A stretch of DNA of 64,000 bases from assembly GCA_024516035.1 (NCBI GenBank), contig CM044964.1, positions 20,094,931 to 20,158,930 of the forward strand, in the 5' to 3' direction. Under the pieces are notes generated by a model. That model had not been told where the DNA came from, did not search any database, and saw only the letters and a list, made by a program, of their open reading frames with translations. This stretch comes from Bactericera cockerelli (lineage: Eukaryota; Arthropoda; Insecta; Hemiptera; Triozidae). A program made the translations under genes and the position numbers. This document shows, piece after piece, positions 55,101 through 64,000 of this stretch; position 1 is the stretch's first letter, and each line of letters starts with the position of its first letter.

Positions 55101-56615
55101 AGGTCCAATTTTATCTCTCTATAAGGTAAACCTCTTTATAAAAGAAATCTGGGTAAAATAGAAATGAAATCCGGTCTCTTCAGTTATCTTATATCCAGGT
55201 TCGACTGTTTTTGTATAGTTATTAATCAGTCACATGGCCTAGCGTACTCACCTAACAGATCGTTCACCAGCGCAAAAGACATCACCAGGGCGGCCACAAA
55301 CAGATCCGCTATGGCTAGGGAGGCCAGGAAAAGGTTGCCAATTCTCCTCAAGCCGCGATCTGTGTAGATGGCAGCACACACCAGGATGTTGCCGGCTATG
55401 GAGAGAAAGATGAGAAGCGACAGGAACACACCTGGCGGAAAAAAAGAGAACTATTAAGTTTTATAAAAAGTTATTATATTTTTGTTAACCATTTTCGTGA
55501 TATCACAAACTTTTCTTTGCTGGACCCGGGACTTGAAAAACCGACTACCAGGTTACAAGTCCGCCGCCTTATCGATCAAGGTACTTAGGTCGGTAAAAGG
55601 CAACTATTATTAGATCCATGTAGATGGCAGTACCAGAAAGATTTTGACCACATAATGGGTCTTTGACTTACTGCTGGAATAATGAGATTCATTATTCCTA
55701 ATCGAGCAATATAAATAAGGCGATATTATTATTATTACTTACCAGTGAAGAGAAGGGAGGTTACTCACCAAGGAAGAGAAGGGAAGTTACTCACCAGTGA
55801 AGAGAAGGGAGGTTACTCACTAATGAAGAGAAGGCAGGTTACTCACCAGTGAAGAGAAGGGAGGTTACTCACCAGTGAAGAGAAGGGAGGTTACTCACCA
55901 ATGAAGAGAAAGGAGGTTACTCACCAATGAAGAGAATGGAGGTTACTCACAAATGAAGAGAAGGGAGGTTACTCACCAATGAAGAGAAGGGAGGTTAAGC
56001 AGGGTTGACGTTCTTCAACCTCATGGTTGAGGTTGGTTGTTGGTTTTAGCACATTTTGACGGCTGAATTCCCATACTAACGCCAACGATTCTTTTTGATT
56101 TATTACGTCCTGGATCAGGACGGAGGTGTTACCAGCTACTTGGAGTTACTGCTGGAATAATGGGATTCATTACTCCTAATCAAGCAGTATAAATAAGGCG
56201 ATATTATTATTATTACTCACCAGTGAAGAAAAGGAAGGTTACTCACCAGTGAAGAGAAGGGAGGTTACTCACCAGTGAATAGAAGGGAGGTTACTCACCA
56301 ATGAAGAGAAGGGAGATTACTCACCAATGAAGAGAAGGGGGATTACTCACCAATGAAGAGAAAGGATTTTACTCACCAGTGAAGAGAAGGGAGGTTACTC
56401 ACCAATGAAGAGAAGGGAGGTTACTCACCAGTGAAGAGAAGGGAGGTTACTCACCAATGAAGAGAAAGGAGGTTACTCGCCAATGAAGAGAAGGGAGGTT
56501 ACTCACCAATGAAGAGAAGGGAGAGGGTGTGTATATCGACGGCGGGCAGGGGTTGGGCATCGACAGTAATGTTCTCGTAGTCCAGGAGACCAGACGTGTT
56601 GTATCGAAACTCATC
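48309..56615 (-). CDS. Dop1R1: D1-like dopamine receptor (Dop1R1 type), 5' partial, five exons
   Basis: Exons in transcript order are 56615-56507, 55431-55252, 54080-53951, 49984-49758 and 48922-48309. They join in phase to 419 residues with stop TAG at 48309. Exon 1 has NTSG and NITV glycosylation sites and the start of TM1; exon 2 covers TM1-TM2 ([20 protein letters not shown]); exon 3 has TM3 with AFDVMCS (the amine-binding Asp) and DRY; exon 4 covers TM4, ECL2 ([14 protein letters not shown]) and the start of TM5; exon 5 holds ICL3, TM6 (CWVPFF), TM7 ([20 protein letters not shown]) and a Cys cluster (CCLCYVCC) suited to palmitoylation. The many identities to insect Dop1R1, including [12 protein letters not shown], separate it from Dop1R2 and octopamine receptors. 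Family role: Gs-coupled plasma-membrane receptor for dopamine. The start codon and N-terminus were not found. The last six residues, VETRQI, plus stop are a minisatellite unit. Confidence 0.93.
48898..49340 (-). repeat. 222-bp duplication across the acceptor of the receptor's last exon
   Basis: CGCAGGTAGATGCCTGGGGG (first exon codons plus acceptor, plus-strand view) and about 200 bp of intron are repeated at +222 bp with a few differences. The distal copy has its own CCCCCAG acceptor near 49146 and 22-25 bp of exon-like sequence, and would reach an in-frame stop soon after. Confidence 0.92.
50213..50665 (-). repeat. Family A SINE split by an insertion
   Basis: Body and B box (50213-50375) and the head (50612-50665, CCGGTAGCTCAGAGGTAAAG on the minus strand) are separated by about 235 bp of AT-rich sequence. 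Upstream, 50158-50208 is a fragment of the CTAACTAAAGGGCGGGGTTA repeat also at 30935. Confidence 0.7.
51098..51260 (+). repeat. 5S rRNA-derived SINE, family D, with extended 5S region
   Basis: CAGTGTCGATGGTACGTTGA, GTTAAGCAACGTTCAGCCAA and GGACTTGGATGGGTGACCAT are followed by CCCTCGTGATGCTGGCTC and the core. It is in receptor intron 3. A family E head remnant lies at 50770-50870 (-). Confidence 0.75.
51478..52180. repeat. Long CT tract facing a long GA tract
   Basis: 51478-51910 is dominated by CT repeats on the plus strand, and 52005-52180 by GA repeats, with about 95 bp between. The two could pair into a long imperfect hairpin or form triplex DNA. It lies in receptor intron 3 (between 53951 and 49984). 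Apparent reading frames here are low-complexity. Confidence 0.9.
52455..53260. repeat. SINE pieces in receptor intron 3
   Basis: 52470-52545 is the TTCTTTTACTCTGTCTTATC end of a family E SINE (-); 52890-53085 is a 5S-derived family D SINE (+) with a full 3' end; 53120-53260 is a second, opposite family D fragment. Confidence 0.7.
54120..54500. repeat. Dispersed repeat plus 5S-derived SINE in receptor intron 2
   Basis: 54120-54235 (ATACAGGTGCAGTCAAAAGG, TTTGATCAAGGGTGGTGATA, TGCCTTTGGCATTCTCTTC) also occurs at 21515-21610 and 24405-24490 in EF-1alpha introns and looks like a LINE or SINE 3' end. 54300-54500 is a family D SINE. Confidence 0.75.
55048..55207. mobile_element. Short pogo-type MITE 45 bp from a receptor donor site
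   Basis: The ends TCGAACCTGCATATAAGAG and TTATATCCAGGTTCGACTG are inverted repeats related to the element at 4012-4388. It lies in receptor intron 2 close to the exon 2 donor at 55251. Confidence 0.65.
55741..56520 (-). repeat. 26-bp array containing the receptor TM1 splice donor, about 22 copies
   Basis: The coding-strand unit CCCTTCTCTTCATTGGTGAG plus TAACCT begins with the last exon bases (CTTCTCTTCATTG) and the GTGAGT donor. About 12 copies (56215-56520) and about 10 more (55741-55996) flank an inserted SINE segment (55997-56214). Most copies keep an intact GTGAGT. Reading from the real exon into the array gives GGT GAG TAA, an immediate stop. Confidence 0.96.
55997..56214. repeat. Two SINE fragments inserted in the donor array
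   Basis: AGCAGGGTTGACGTTCTTCA and TGGTTGAGGTTGGTT belong to the family E 3' end (-); CTGCTGGAATAATGGGATTC and GCAGTATAAATAAGGCGATA are a family A 3' end with an (ATT)n tail. A similar family A tail (55651-55736) also borders the outer edge of the array. Confidence 0.75.
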
Positions 56616-58747
56616 CTGACAACAGAAAAAGAGATTTTTTTTGGTGTTTAAAGAAGAAAAAACTCGAGGATCCGGCGTGAACGACAGGCCTAGCGCCTTG
56701 TTAAAGCGCCGTTAAACCGGAAAAAAAGAAGAAATGTTTTATTTAGTTTTATTAAATATAAAGAAAACTTGTCCCAGGGACTGCCCTTCCGCAAGGGAAC
56801 CGAGGATGCAAGAAGCATTTCCTATTTGAATGGCTAGACCAATTATTTTTTGGTAAAGAAAATGATTGGAACGGGGATCACCCGTAATTCCAATCAATTC
56901 TTTTCCCCAATTGGTCTAACCATTTGTTTTATTATACAAATAATAAGTTTTATTATACAAAGAGAAATAACGTTATACATGGTATGGCTATTCAGATCTA
57001 TTACCCGTTGATGAGAGCAAATAAGCTCAAATCTCATTTTTGAATACCTATTGTTCAGCAACCCATTCTTTTCAGAAAGGTAGAATAGTATAGTATAGAA
57101 TAGTATCTAACTGCCCAAAGAGAGGGTAAGTAAAAATAAATCTTTCATTTTTCCACAAGGAAAGAAATTCTTCTAAAAACATTGTGGCGACAAAGTTATA
57201 CGCCCCCAACAAAACCATTACTTATCATATAGCCTCAATTGAAAAAAATCCTCCCACACACACACACACACTCTCTCTCTCTTTTTTTCTCTCTCTCCAC
57301 AAACACTCTATATATATCTCTCTCTCCCTCTCTCTAACTCACACACACACTATTTCTCTCTCTCACTAACTCTCTCTCTCTCTCTGACTCACACACAAAT
57401 ACTCTCTCTCGCTATCTCGCTATCTCTCTCTCTCTATCACTCACACACACACATACTCTCTCTTTCTCTCTCTCTCTCTTACACACACACACTCAATTCA
57501 CTCCAGGCCAAACATAAATCTGATTCTCTCCCACCCTTCTGCATTGGGTCAAGAATATTTGGCTCCAAACTATTTCCGAAGTTTAACTAGAAATCATTTC
57601 ATGTTTGGAGAGCTGCATTCGACAGTTCAATATGGGGAGTTGGGGACAAAGGGGACTATGGGGAGGACAAATTGGAAAACTTCCTATAGGTCCTCCCTCT
57701 CTCTCTCTCTCTCCTCTCTCCCTTCCCCTTTATTGCCTTCTCCCTCTCTCCTCTCTATGTCGCCCTGTTTCTCCTCTTTCTCTCTCTCTCTCTCTCTCTC
57801 CTTCTCTTTCCTTCTTCTCATTCTCTCCTATTTCTCTATTTCTCCCTCCTCTCTCTGTATCCTTATTTTTATTATTATTTAACACTTTATTAATTATTGG
57901 ACATCTATATCTATAAAAGAAAGCTGTCTGTATGTGTGTATGTATGTGTGTATGTATGTATGTTCTTTATACAAATCCACACCGTTTGACCGAGAAACCT
58001 GAAATTTTGCACATAGGTCCGCTTGGATCAGGAAATTCTTCTAGGCTAGATTATATCTCCCTGAGGTTAAGCTACAATGAGTAAGGATAAAAATGGATGG
58101 GTGACGCAAAAAAAATGCACGTTTTTTAACATAAATGACATTTTTTCTCGAAATTTGTCGCGACGACCTATCAACTCAAAGCGAGAAAGTTTTAGGCAAG
58201 GGTTTGAGCTTTCAATTGACATATCGATCGCGAATTTCTGATGAGCCGTTCTTGAGCTACGCCGGGTAAGGTAAAAAATGGATGGGTAACATGTAAAATA
58301 TTCACGTTTTTTTGACCTAAATGACATTTTTTCTCGAAATTTGAAGTGACGACCTATCAACTCAGAGCGAGAAAGTTTTAGGCAAGGGTTTAGGCTTTCA
58401 TTTGACACATTTATCGCGAAATTCTGATGAGCCATTCTTGAGCTACGCCGGGGAAGGCCAGAAAATAGATGGGCGACAAAAAATATTCAGGTTTTTTTTC
58501 AAACCTAAATGACATTTTGTGTGTGTGTGGTGTGTGTGTGTGTGTGTGTGTGTGATGGTGTGTGTGTGTGGTGTGTGTGTGTGTGTGTGTGTGTGTGTTG
58601 TGTGTGTGTTGTGTGTGTGTGTGGTGTGTGTGTGTGTGTGTGTGTGGTGTGTGTGTGTGGTGTGTGTGTGTGTGGTGTGTGTGTGTGGTGTGTGTGTGTG
58701 TGTGGTGTGTGTGTTGTGTGTGTGTGGTGTGTGTGGTGTGTGTGTGG

Positions 58748-58778
<31 letters not shown>

Positions 58779-59380
58779 TGTGTGTGTGTGTGGTGTGGTA
58801 TGTATGTGTGTGTGTGTGTGGTGCATGTGCGCCATATAGCTAGAGAGACCCACCTGGAATTTCACACAATAGGAAGGACATACACATACACACGAACAAG
58901 TACAAGGACAAAATCAGGTCCGTGTAATTGTTTTAATGAATACCTTTAATATTTTAACTAATTATACTATTTTTTCTTTTAAAGAACATTGACTGGTATA
59001 TTTATGAGCAATTTGGAGATTTTTTTATTTTTTTTTATTGTTACTCACATCGTGGAAATCATTGTTTTTCGGTGGTCTCTCGTGGTCTCTCTAGCTAGAG
59101 GTGTTTTTCGTGTGCAGCTACAGAGACTTCGTGGTAGTGTCGTAGAGTAGAGGATGATACGAAGTTTTTTGTTTTTGTATGATATGTAGTTTATTTTACT
59201 TCCGATAAATTTCTAATATTAGAACTTGTATTGTTTTTATCTTCTTTTTTAAATTTATTTTTGAAGGGGCTTTTTTCAAATATGTAGTCTTCTTGTCGTT
59301 TCACTCAAATCTTCTTGCCACTCGTCGGTCTATTTACATGTATTAATTTAGGGGTTGTGTCGCTCGGTTGATAATATTTC
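56616..59380. other. Upstream of the first recognised receptor exon: simple repeats and old elements
   Basis: 56760-56930 is the CCTTCCG-type repeat; 57255-57500 mixed CT/CA; 57685-57860 CT; 57905-58500 a Helitron- or SINE-like unit (TATAAAAGAAAGCTGTCTGT at its start) followed by two and a bit copies of a 187-bp tandem unit (GACCTATCAACTCAGAGCGA, GAGCTACGCCGGGTAAGG); 58517-58835 a GT tract with recurring GGT steps. No receptor start codon could be assigned. Confidence 0.6.
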
Positions 59381-59394
59381 CGACTATTGATTTT

Positions 59395-60665
59395 CTTTTA
59401 TCTTGCTCCGTTCGGCGGGTATGCCGCCCGAAAGCGTCGCCAGGTCGTTGTGGCCTTACAGTAGGTATTAAGAAAAAAATTCCTGAAATCAAAAGAATTA
59501 GTCTCTGCGAGCTGACACTTTTCCACCCTTAAACGGCGCCCCCGGGTGGCGGAGACGCCCAAGGGCGGCAATCACAGTTGGTCGAAAAATATGTTCATAT
59601 ATAAATATCGACATTCGATTTGTATTCTACAAAAAAATTAAAGGGACTTTCCGACTATTGGTTTTATTCTATCTTGCTCCGTTCGGCGGATATTCCGCCC
59701 GGAAGCGTCGCCAGGTCGTTGCGACCTTACGGTAAGAATTAAGAAAAAACTTCTTGGAATCAAAAGAATTTGTCTCTGCGAGCTGACACTTTTCCGCCCT
59801 AAAACGCAACCTCCGGGTGGGCGGAGACGCCCAAGGGCGGCAATCACAGTTGGTCGAAAAATATGTTCATATATAAATATCGACATTCGATTTGTATTCT
59901 ACAAAAAATTTAAAGGGATTTTCCGATTATTGGTATTATTGTATCTTGCTCCGTTCGGCGGATATTCCGCCCGGAAGCGTCGCCAGGTCGTTGTGGCCTT
60001 ACAGTAGGTATTAAGAAAAAAATTCCTGGAATCAAAAGAATTTGTCTCTGCGAGCTGACACTTTTCCACCCTTAAACGGCGCCCCCGGGTGGGTGGAGAC
60101 GCCCAAGGGCGGCAATCACAGTTGGTCGAAAAATATGTTCATATATAAATATCGACATTCGATTTGTATTCTACAAAAAATTTAAAGGGATTTTTCGACT
60201 ATTGGTTTTATTCTATCTTGCTCCGTTCGGCGGATATTCCGCCCGGAAGCGTCGCCAGGTCGTTGCGACATTACGGTAAGAATTAAGAAAAAACTTCTTG
60301 GAATCAAAAGAATTTGTCTCTGCGAGCTGACACTTTTCCGCCCTAAAACGCAACCCCCGGGTGGGCGGAGACGCCCAGGGGCGGCAATCACAGTTCGTCG
60401 AAAAATATGTTCATATATTAATATCGACATTTGATTTTTACTCTACAAAAAATTTAAAGGGATTTTCCGACTATTGGTTTTATTCTATCTTGCTCCGTTC
60501 GGCGGATATTCCGCCCGGAAGCGTCACCAGGTTGTTGCGGCCTTACGCTAGGAATTAAGAAAAAAATTCCTGGAATCAAAATTATTTGCGAGCTGACACT
60601 TTTCCGCCCTTAATTGGCACCCCCGGGTGGGCGGAGACGCCAAAGGGCAACCATCACAGTTGTTC
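59395..60665. repeat. 272-bp satellite, nearly five units in an A-B-A-B order
   Basis: TTGCTCCGTTCGGCGG recurs at 59403, 59674, 59946, 60218 and 60490 (spacing 271-272). Units 1 and 3 share ACAGTAGGTATTAAG and CACCCTTAAACGGCGCCC; units 2 and 4 share CGGTAAGAATTAAG and CGCCCTAAAACGCAAC, so the array is a dimer of about 544 bp. Each unit has a TTCGGCGGATATTCCGCCCG palindrome. More decayed pieces lie at 62085-62400. Confidence 0.93.
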
Positions 60666-60768
60666 AAAAAAAAAATCGACTTTTTTTTGTGATATTTAAG
60701 TGCCAACATTAGTGATGTTATAAAATATACACTATAAAAAAAATACATTATTAATCTAGTTTTGTTTA

Positions 60769-61113
60769 GCCAGCCTCCGTGGCGTAACGGTTGTGACTAC
60801 TGCCCGTAGTCCAGAGATCCTGAGTTCGATCCCCGGTCGGAGCAGACTTTTCACACAGAAAATTCTGTTCCCTCCGTACATGTGAGGCTGGCATTTCCGG
60901 CCCTACCCAGGCTGGGTGAGGTTAATGTGGGTAGCTGGTACGACTCCCAGCGAATGGAGGGTAAAACCCCCGTCCTAACAGGACTTTAAATCAAATAGAA
61001 TCGTTCCAGGGCATCCAGCCGTAAAAAAATGTGCCAAATCCAAGCAAGCTCAACCATGAAGTTGAACAACGTCGACCCTGCTTGAGCGGGATAAGACAGA
61101 GTAAAAGAAGAAG
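60769..61113 (+). repeat. tRNA-derived SINE, family E, complete with target-site duplication
   Basis: The 14-bp duplication AATCTAGTTTTGTT lies at 60753-60766 and 61114-61127. The head GCGTAACGGTTGTGACTACT and GAGTTCGATCCCCGG is tRNA-like; the core, AATGGAGGGTA and GATAAGACAGAGTAAAAG lead to an (AAG)n end. Confidence 0.92.
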
Positions 61114-61176
61114 AATCTAGTTTTGTTCAGAAAAGTTAAGATTGCGCTTTCACTTTCAATTGAGCAGTCTCTTAAC

Positions 61177-61537
61177 TTCTTCTTCTTCTTCTTTTACTCT
61201 GTCTTTTCCTGCTCAAGCAGGGTCGACGTTGTTCAACCTCATGGTTGAGGTTGATTGGTTTTGGCACATTTTTTTTACGGCTGGATGCCCTTCCTAACGC
61301 CAACGATTCTATTTGATTTAACGTCCTGGATTAGGACGGGGGTTTTACCCTCCATTCGCTGGGAATCGTACCAGCTACCCACATTAACCTCACCCAGCCT
61401 GGGTAGGGCCGGAAATGCCAGCCTCACGTGTTTGGATGGAACAGAATTTTCTTCGAAAAGTCTGCCCCAGCCAGGAGTTGAACTCGGGAACTCTGGACTA
61501 CGGGCAGTAGTCAGAACCGTTACTCCACGGAGGCTGG
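61177..61537 (-). repeat. tRNA-derived SINE, family E, complete, opposite orientation
   Basis: The 15-bp duplication GAGCAGTCTCTTAAC lies at 61162-61176 and 61538-61552. It is tail-to-tail with the copy at 60769, so about 340-bp inverted arms sit 63 bp apart. Confidence 0.92.
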
Positions 61538-62084
61538 GAGCAGTCTCTTAACGTCAGGTACTTAATACAATCTCTTAGGATGTGTTTTACTGTTAATCTA
61601 CACGAACAAACTTCGCAGAAAGGGGGAGGGTCCTTTTTTATTAGATAACAATGGGTGAGGTAGTGTGCCCAATGCGGAGACGTGTGAGAGAGACCTGCTC
61701 CATCCTTTTCATGTAGAAAGAGGGGTGCCAAAGGTTTGTTCTCAGGCTTTATTTCTTGCAATTTGTTTTCAGTTAAATTTGTCCATTCATCATGCCATTG
61801 TGTAACAATTATTTTCTTCACAACATTCTTCTAATCATGGATCGGTATTCTATTAATCAACGGGATGTTTTACTGTTCAATCCTTCTTTGGCGAGTTGGT
61901 CTGCTTCTTCGTTGTTGTGAAGCACAAGGCCTCTTCACAATTTTTGTGGGTAGCACAGCATTACTAAGAGCCTCCTGTACTTTTCGAATTCTTTTACGTT
62001 AATTTCTTTTTACTCTGGTAATGCCGCCACTGGTCATTACTCATACAAGTAACTACTCATTTTTCTCATTAACTACACGGGCAT

Positions 62085-62400
62085 ACGGTGCCGCCCAGGG
62101 GTGGCGATTAAGGTTGGCCGAAAATTATGTTTAAAATATGAAATTGATTCAATACTACAGCAAATGTAAAGGTATCCTATTCGATTTTTTTTTTTTTTTT
62201 TTTTGCTCCGTTCGGCGGACATTCCGCCCGAAAGCGTCACAAAGTAGTTGCGGCCTTACGGTAGGAGATAAAAAAAATCAAAAGGAGTTGTGTTGGTGAA
62301 CTGAGTCGTGGGCGCAGACGGCAAGGAGCGGCAATCACGGTAGGCCAAAAAATATGTTCGAACTTTAAAATTCGTCTTTTGATTCGTATTTAGGGTTTAC
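62085..62400. repeat. Degenerate 272-bp satellite units beyond the LINE
   Basis: GTGCCGCCCAGGGGTGGCGA and GGTTGGCCGAAAATTATGTT, then TTGCTCCGTTCGGCGGACAT and GCGGCCTTACGGTAGG, are diverged satellite pieces. They show that the LINE interrupts the array. 62400-62770 is AT-rich with no gene. Confidence 0.8.
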
Positions 62401-62771
62401 AATCCCCGTACTATTTCAATCTCGAAAAATCGGGATTGAAAATTGGCGATCTCGGGATAACGGGATTTGATAGCGCTTGAAAATACCTATGATAAAGGCA
62501 AACTGTTAGATCTTGTCGTTAGTTTATCCACGATTTATGTATTTCCCTTGTGGACTGGCAGCTTGATCCATTAATAAATCAGTTCCATTTCTGAAAATTT
62601 GAACGTGTATTTTCTCTCATCCTACACAAACTACATAAAAAACAACATTTTTTTGTGTTTTTCAATAAATAAAAATGGTTTATGAATACTTTTTTTAACA
62701 TACTATTAACAATGTACAAATTTAGTATAAAAATAATAACAAAAAATGGGTAGATCAAGTTCTATTTATAT

Positions 62772-63075
62772 ACGCCAGCTTCCGTGGCGTAACGGTTGTG
62801 ACTACTGCCCGTAGAACAGAGATTCTGAGTTCGATTCCCGGTCGGAGCAGACTTTTCACAAAGAAAATTCTGTTCCCCTAAACACGTGAGGCTGGCAATG
62901 CCGGCCCTACCCAGGCTGGCTTAGTTTAATGTGGGTAGCTGGTACGATTCCCAGCGAAAAATCAAATAGAATCGTTGTTAGGAAGGTCATCTAGCCGTAA
63001 AACATTTGCCACAACCAACCTCAAAAATGAGGTTGAACAATGTAGGATTAGGAAAGACAAAGTGAAAGAAGAAGA
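62772..63075 (+). repeat. tRNA-derived SINE, family E, with target-site duplication
   Basis: GCCAGCTTCCGTGGCGTAAC starts it and AAAGTGAAAGAAGAAGAAG ends it. The flanks AGTTCTATTTATATAC and AGTTGTATTTATACAC are a near-perfect duplication. A short internal deletion removes the AATGGAGGGTA block. Confidence 0.85.
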
Positions 63076-63079
63076 AGTT

Positions 63080-63719
63080 GTATTTATACACGAAGCTCGG
63101 AGAAGCTCTCTCGGATCGTTTGACTTGACCAACTACACCATCAAGCGTTGTCACATTCTCACCAAAACATCATTGACGGTGTCACCTGAACTTGAGCTTC
63201 TGCTTGTGAAAGCGTAATCTTCTTTTTCTCTTTTGTGGAGGTTCATGACTTTCATGAGTCGCAGATTTCTCCACCAATTGACTCGTGGATGTTGATGGTC
63301 TGAGATCATTTTTCTTGTGTTTTGTGCAAAGATGTGTATGTAATCCTTTCGTAGATTTTCCTAGGTCCTATTAGGGTCTTGAGTAGGGAATCACATGTTT
63401 TACACTTGGCACTATTTCAATTACAAGAAACAAGGTAATAGCTCCAAATCGACTATATATCGGAATCTTTTTTGTTACTTAAATAATTCTTTTTGTTTCA
63501 TTACATGGGTAATTTAAGAATCTAAGAGAATTGTCAAGGTAAAGTATATACAGAGATTTATCAATCACTCGATTTTACAGGTTTTCAAAACAGTACTTTT
63601 AACTAAAAAAGCAAAAATTACTCTGCCAATTATGGACTCCATATTTCCTCGTGAATCCGATTACTAAATTTCGCTGAAGTAACAAGCAAAAATCTATTTC
63701 TATTCGAAAAAATTCTGGT
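63080..63719. other. Unrecognised stretch
   Basis: A plus-strand frame to 63217 contains RSSLGSFDLTNYTIKRCHIL after SINE-derived codons; it has no recognised homologue and no splice context I can defend. The remainder is AT-rich. Confidence 0.3.
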
Positions 63720-64000
63720 GTTAACATCGAACGACTTTCCTTGTCCCCCAAAAAGAAGTCAAGTTCAGCCACTGGTGACTCAACGGTAACAGATAGCTAA
63801 AAATCAATGCCCAATTCGTAATCAACACTTCATAATCAATAAGTTTGATATGTCACAACCTCAATCTAGGATAAATAATAAAAAAAGTTAGTCAAAGCGG
63901 GTCCCTCCCCCCCAAATACCTGTATTGGGGCCGAGGTCCAAAAAGTTCAAGATATGAAAAAATGATCAGAATAGACCCCTGTTTTTTTTTTTTTTTTAAT
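63720..64000 (-). mobile_element. Second copy of the 14472-type element, cut by the window end
   Basis: On the minus strand GATCATTTTTTCATATCTTG, GACCTCGGCCCCAATA and GAGTCACCAGTGGCTGAAC match 14860-15075 in order. Its remaining half lies beyond the window. Confidence 0.75.

Larger units (their letters stand above)
60670..62010 (-). pseudogene. Non-LTR retrotransposon ORF2, RNase H end and C-terminal domain, split by two SINEs
   Basis: Reading the minus strand from the right, HNNEEADQLAKEGL (end of RNase H, G/N-N-E-ADxLAKxG motif) is followed by frames with NKLQEIKPENKP, then SHTSPHWAHYLTHCYLIKKD, PPPFCEVCSCRLTVKHILRD and CIKYLTLRDC. This is the typical R1/Jockey/I-type C-terminus, with LTR.RIGHT-like, PPP-C and VKHIL--C motifs. 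The frame continues across the SINE at 61177-61537 (IESESAILTFLNKTR) and the SINE at 60769-61113 (LIMYF). Frameshifts and 5' truncation make it dead. Confidence 0.85.

Noticed and set aside
57905..58500. Complete Helitron
   Set aside because: The start resembles non-autonomous Helitrons, but no CTRR end with hairpin was found and the 187-bp units could be a separate satellite.
58443..58949. Cys/Val- or His/Thr-rich open frames
   Set aside because: They are translations of a GT/CA simple repeat.
59041..59165. Candidate first coding exon of the dopamine receptor (minus-strand ATG before a GTGAGT donor near 59046)
   Set aside because: The short ATG frame ends in phase 2, while the first recognised exon needs phase 0; the phase-0 frame has no ATG and meets a stop.
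59638..60430. Conserved 82-residue open frames on the minus strand in both B units of the satellite
   Set aside because: They are alike only because the satellite units are alike; the A units break the frame and there is no protein-like conservation pattern.
62975..63217. 80-codon open frame that could be an exon
   Set aside because: The first third is SINE sequence, no splice sites or homology were recognised, and the region follows a SINE target duplication.

Overview
This is eukaryotic nuclear DNA, almost certainly from an insect. It is AT-rich and intron-rich, and it carries many tRNA-derived and 5S rRNA-derived SINEs, MITEs, a Tc1-like element and non-LTR retrotransposon debris. The EF-1alpha and D1-like dopamine receptor genes look insect-like. 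I cannot name the species; a hemipteran would fit, but that is inference.

Five protein genes can be read by joining exons with GT-AG introns. From left to right they are: (1) the last three exons of a GRIP-domain golgin of the GCC185/GCC2 type, + strand, 562-2384; (2) a complete translation elongation factor 1-alpha gene, + strand, seven coding exons, 19046-25031, with a possible non-coding first exon near 11.86-11.89 kb; (3) a complete ribosomal protein L8 (uL2) gene, - strand, five coding exons, 30195-34967, plus a TOP-type non-coding first exon near 35.83-35.87 kb; (4) a complete three-exon LAMTOR4 (Ragulator subunit) gene, - strand, 39141-40978; (5) a D1-like dopamine receptor (Dop1R1 type), - strand, five exons from just before TM1 to the stop codon, 48309-56615, whose start codon was not found.

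EF-1alpha and RpL8 are convergent. Between them lies a 1.63-kb Tc1-like fold-back element (26514-28143). The remaining sequence is mostly repeats: at least five SINE families, several MITE families, a roughly 272-bp satellite (59.4-60.7 kb) interrupted by a LINE fragment that was itself hit by two SINEs, and long CT/GA and GT simple repeats.

The most striking pattern is that tandem duplications sit on gene-structure boundaries. The GCC2 acceptor (about 77 bp, 5 copies), the GCC2 donor (about 75 bp, 3 copies), the EF-1alpha exon 1 donor (26 bp, 3 copies), the EF-1alpha exon 2 acceptor (about 75 bp, 2 copies), the end of EF-1alpha intron 6 (about 39 bp, 2 copies), the dopamine receptor TM1 donor (26 bp, about 22 copies) and its last acceptor (about 222 bp, 2 copies) are all copied into the adjoining intron. 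The receptor stop codon lies inside a 21-bp, 29-copy array whose unit encodes the receptor's own last six residues plus stop. This makes many decoy splice sites in conserved genes, and I regard it as the main finding.
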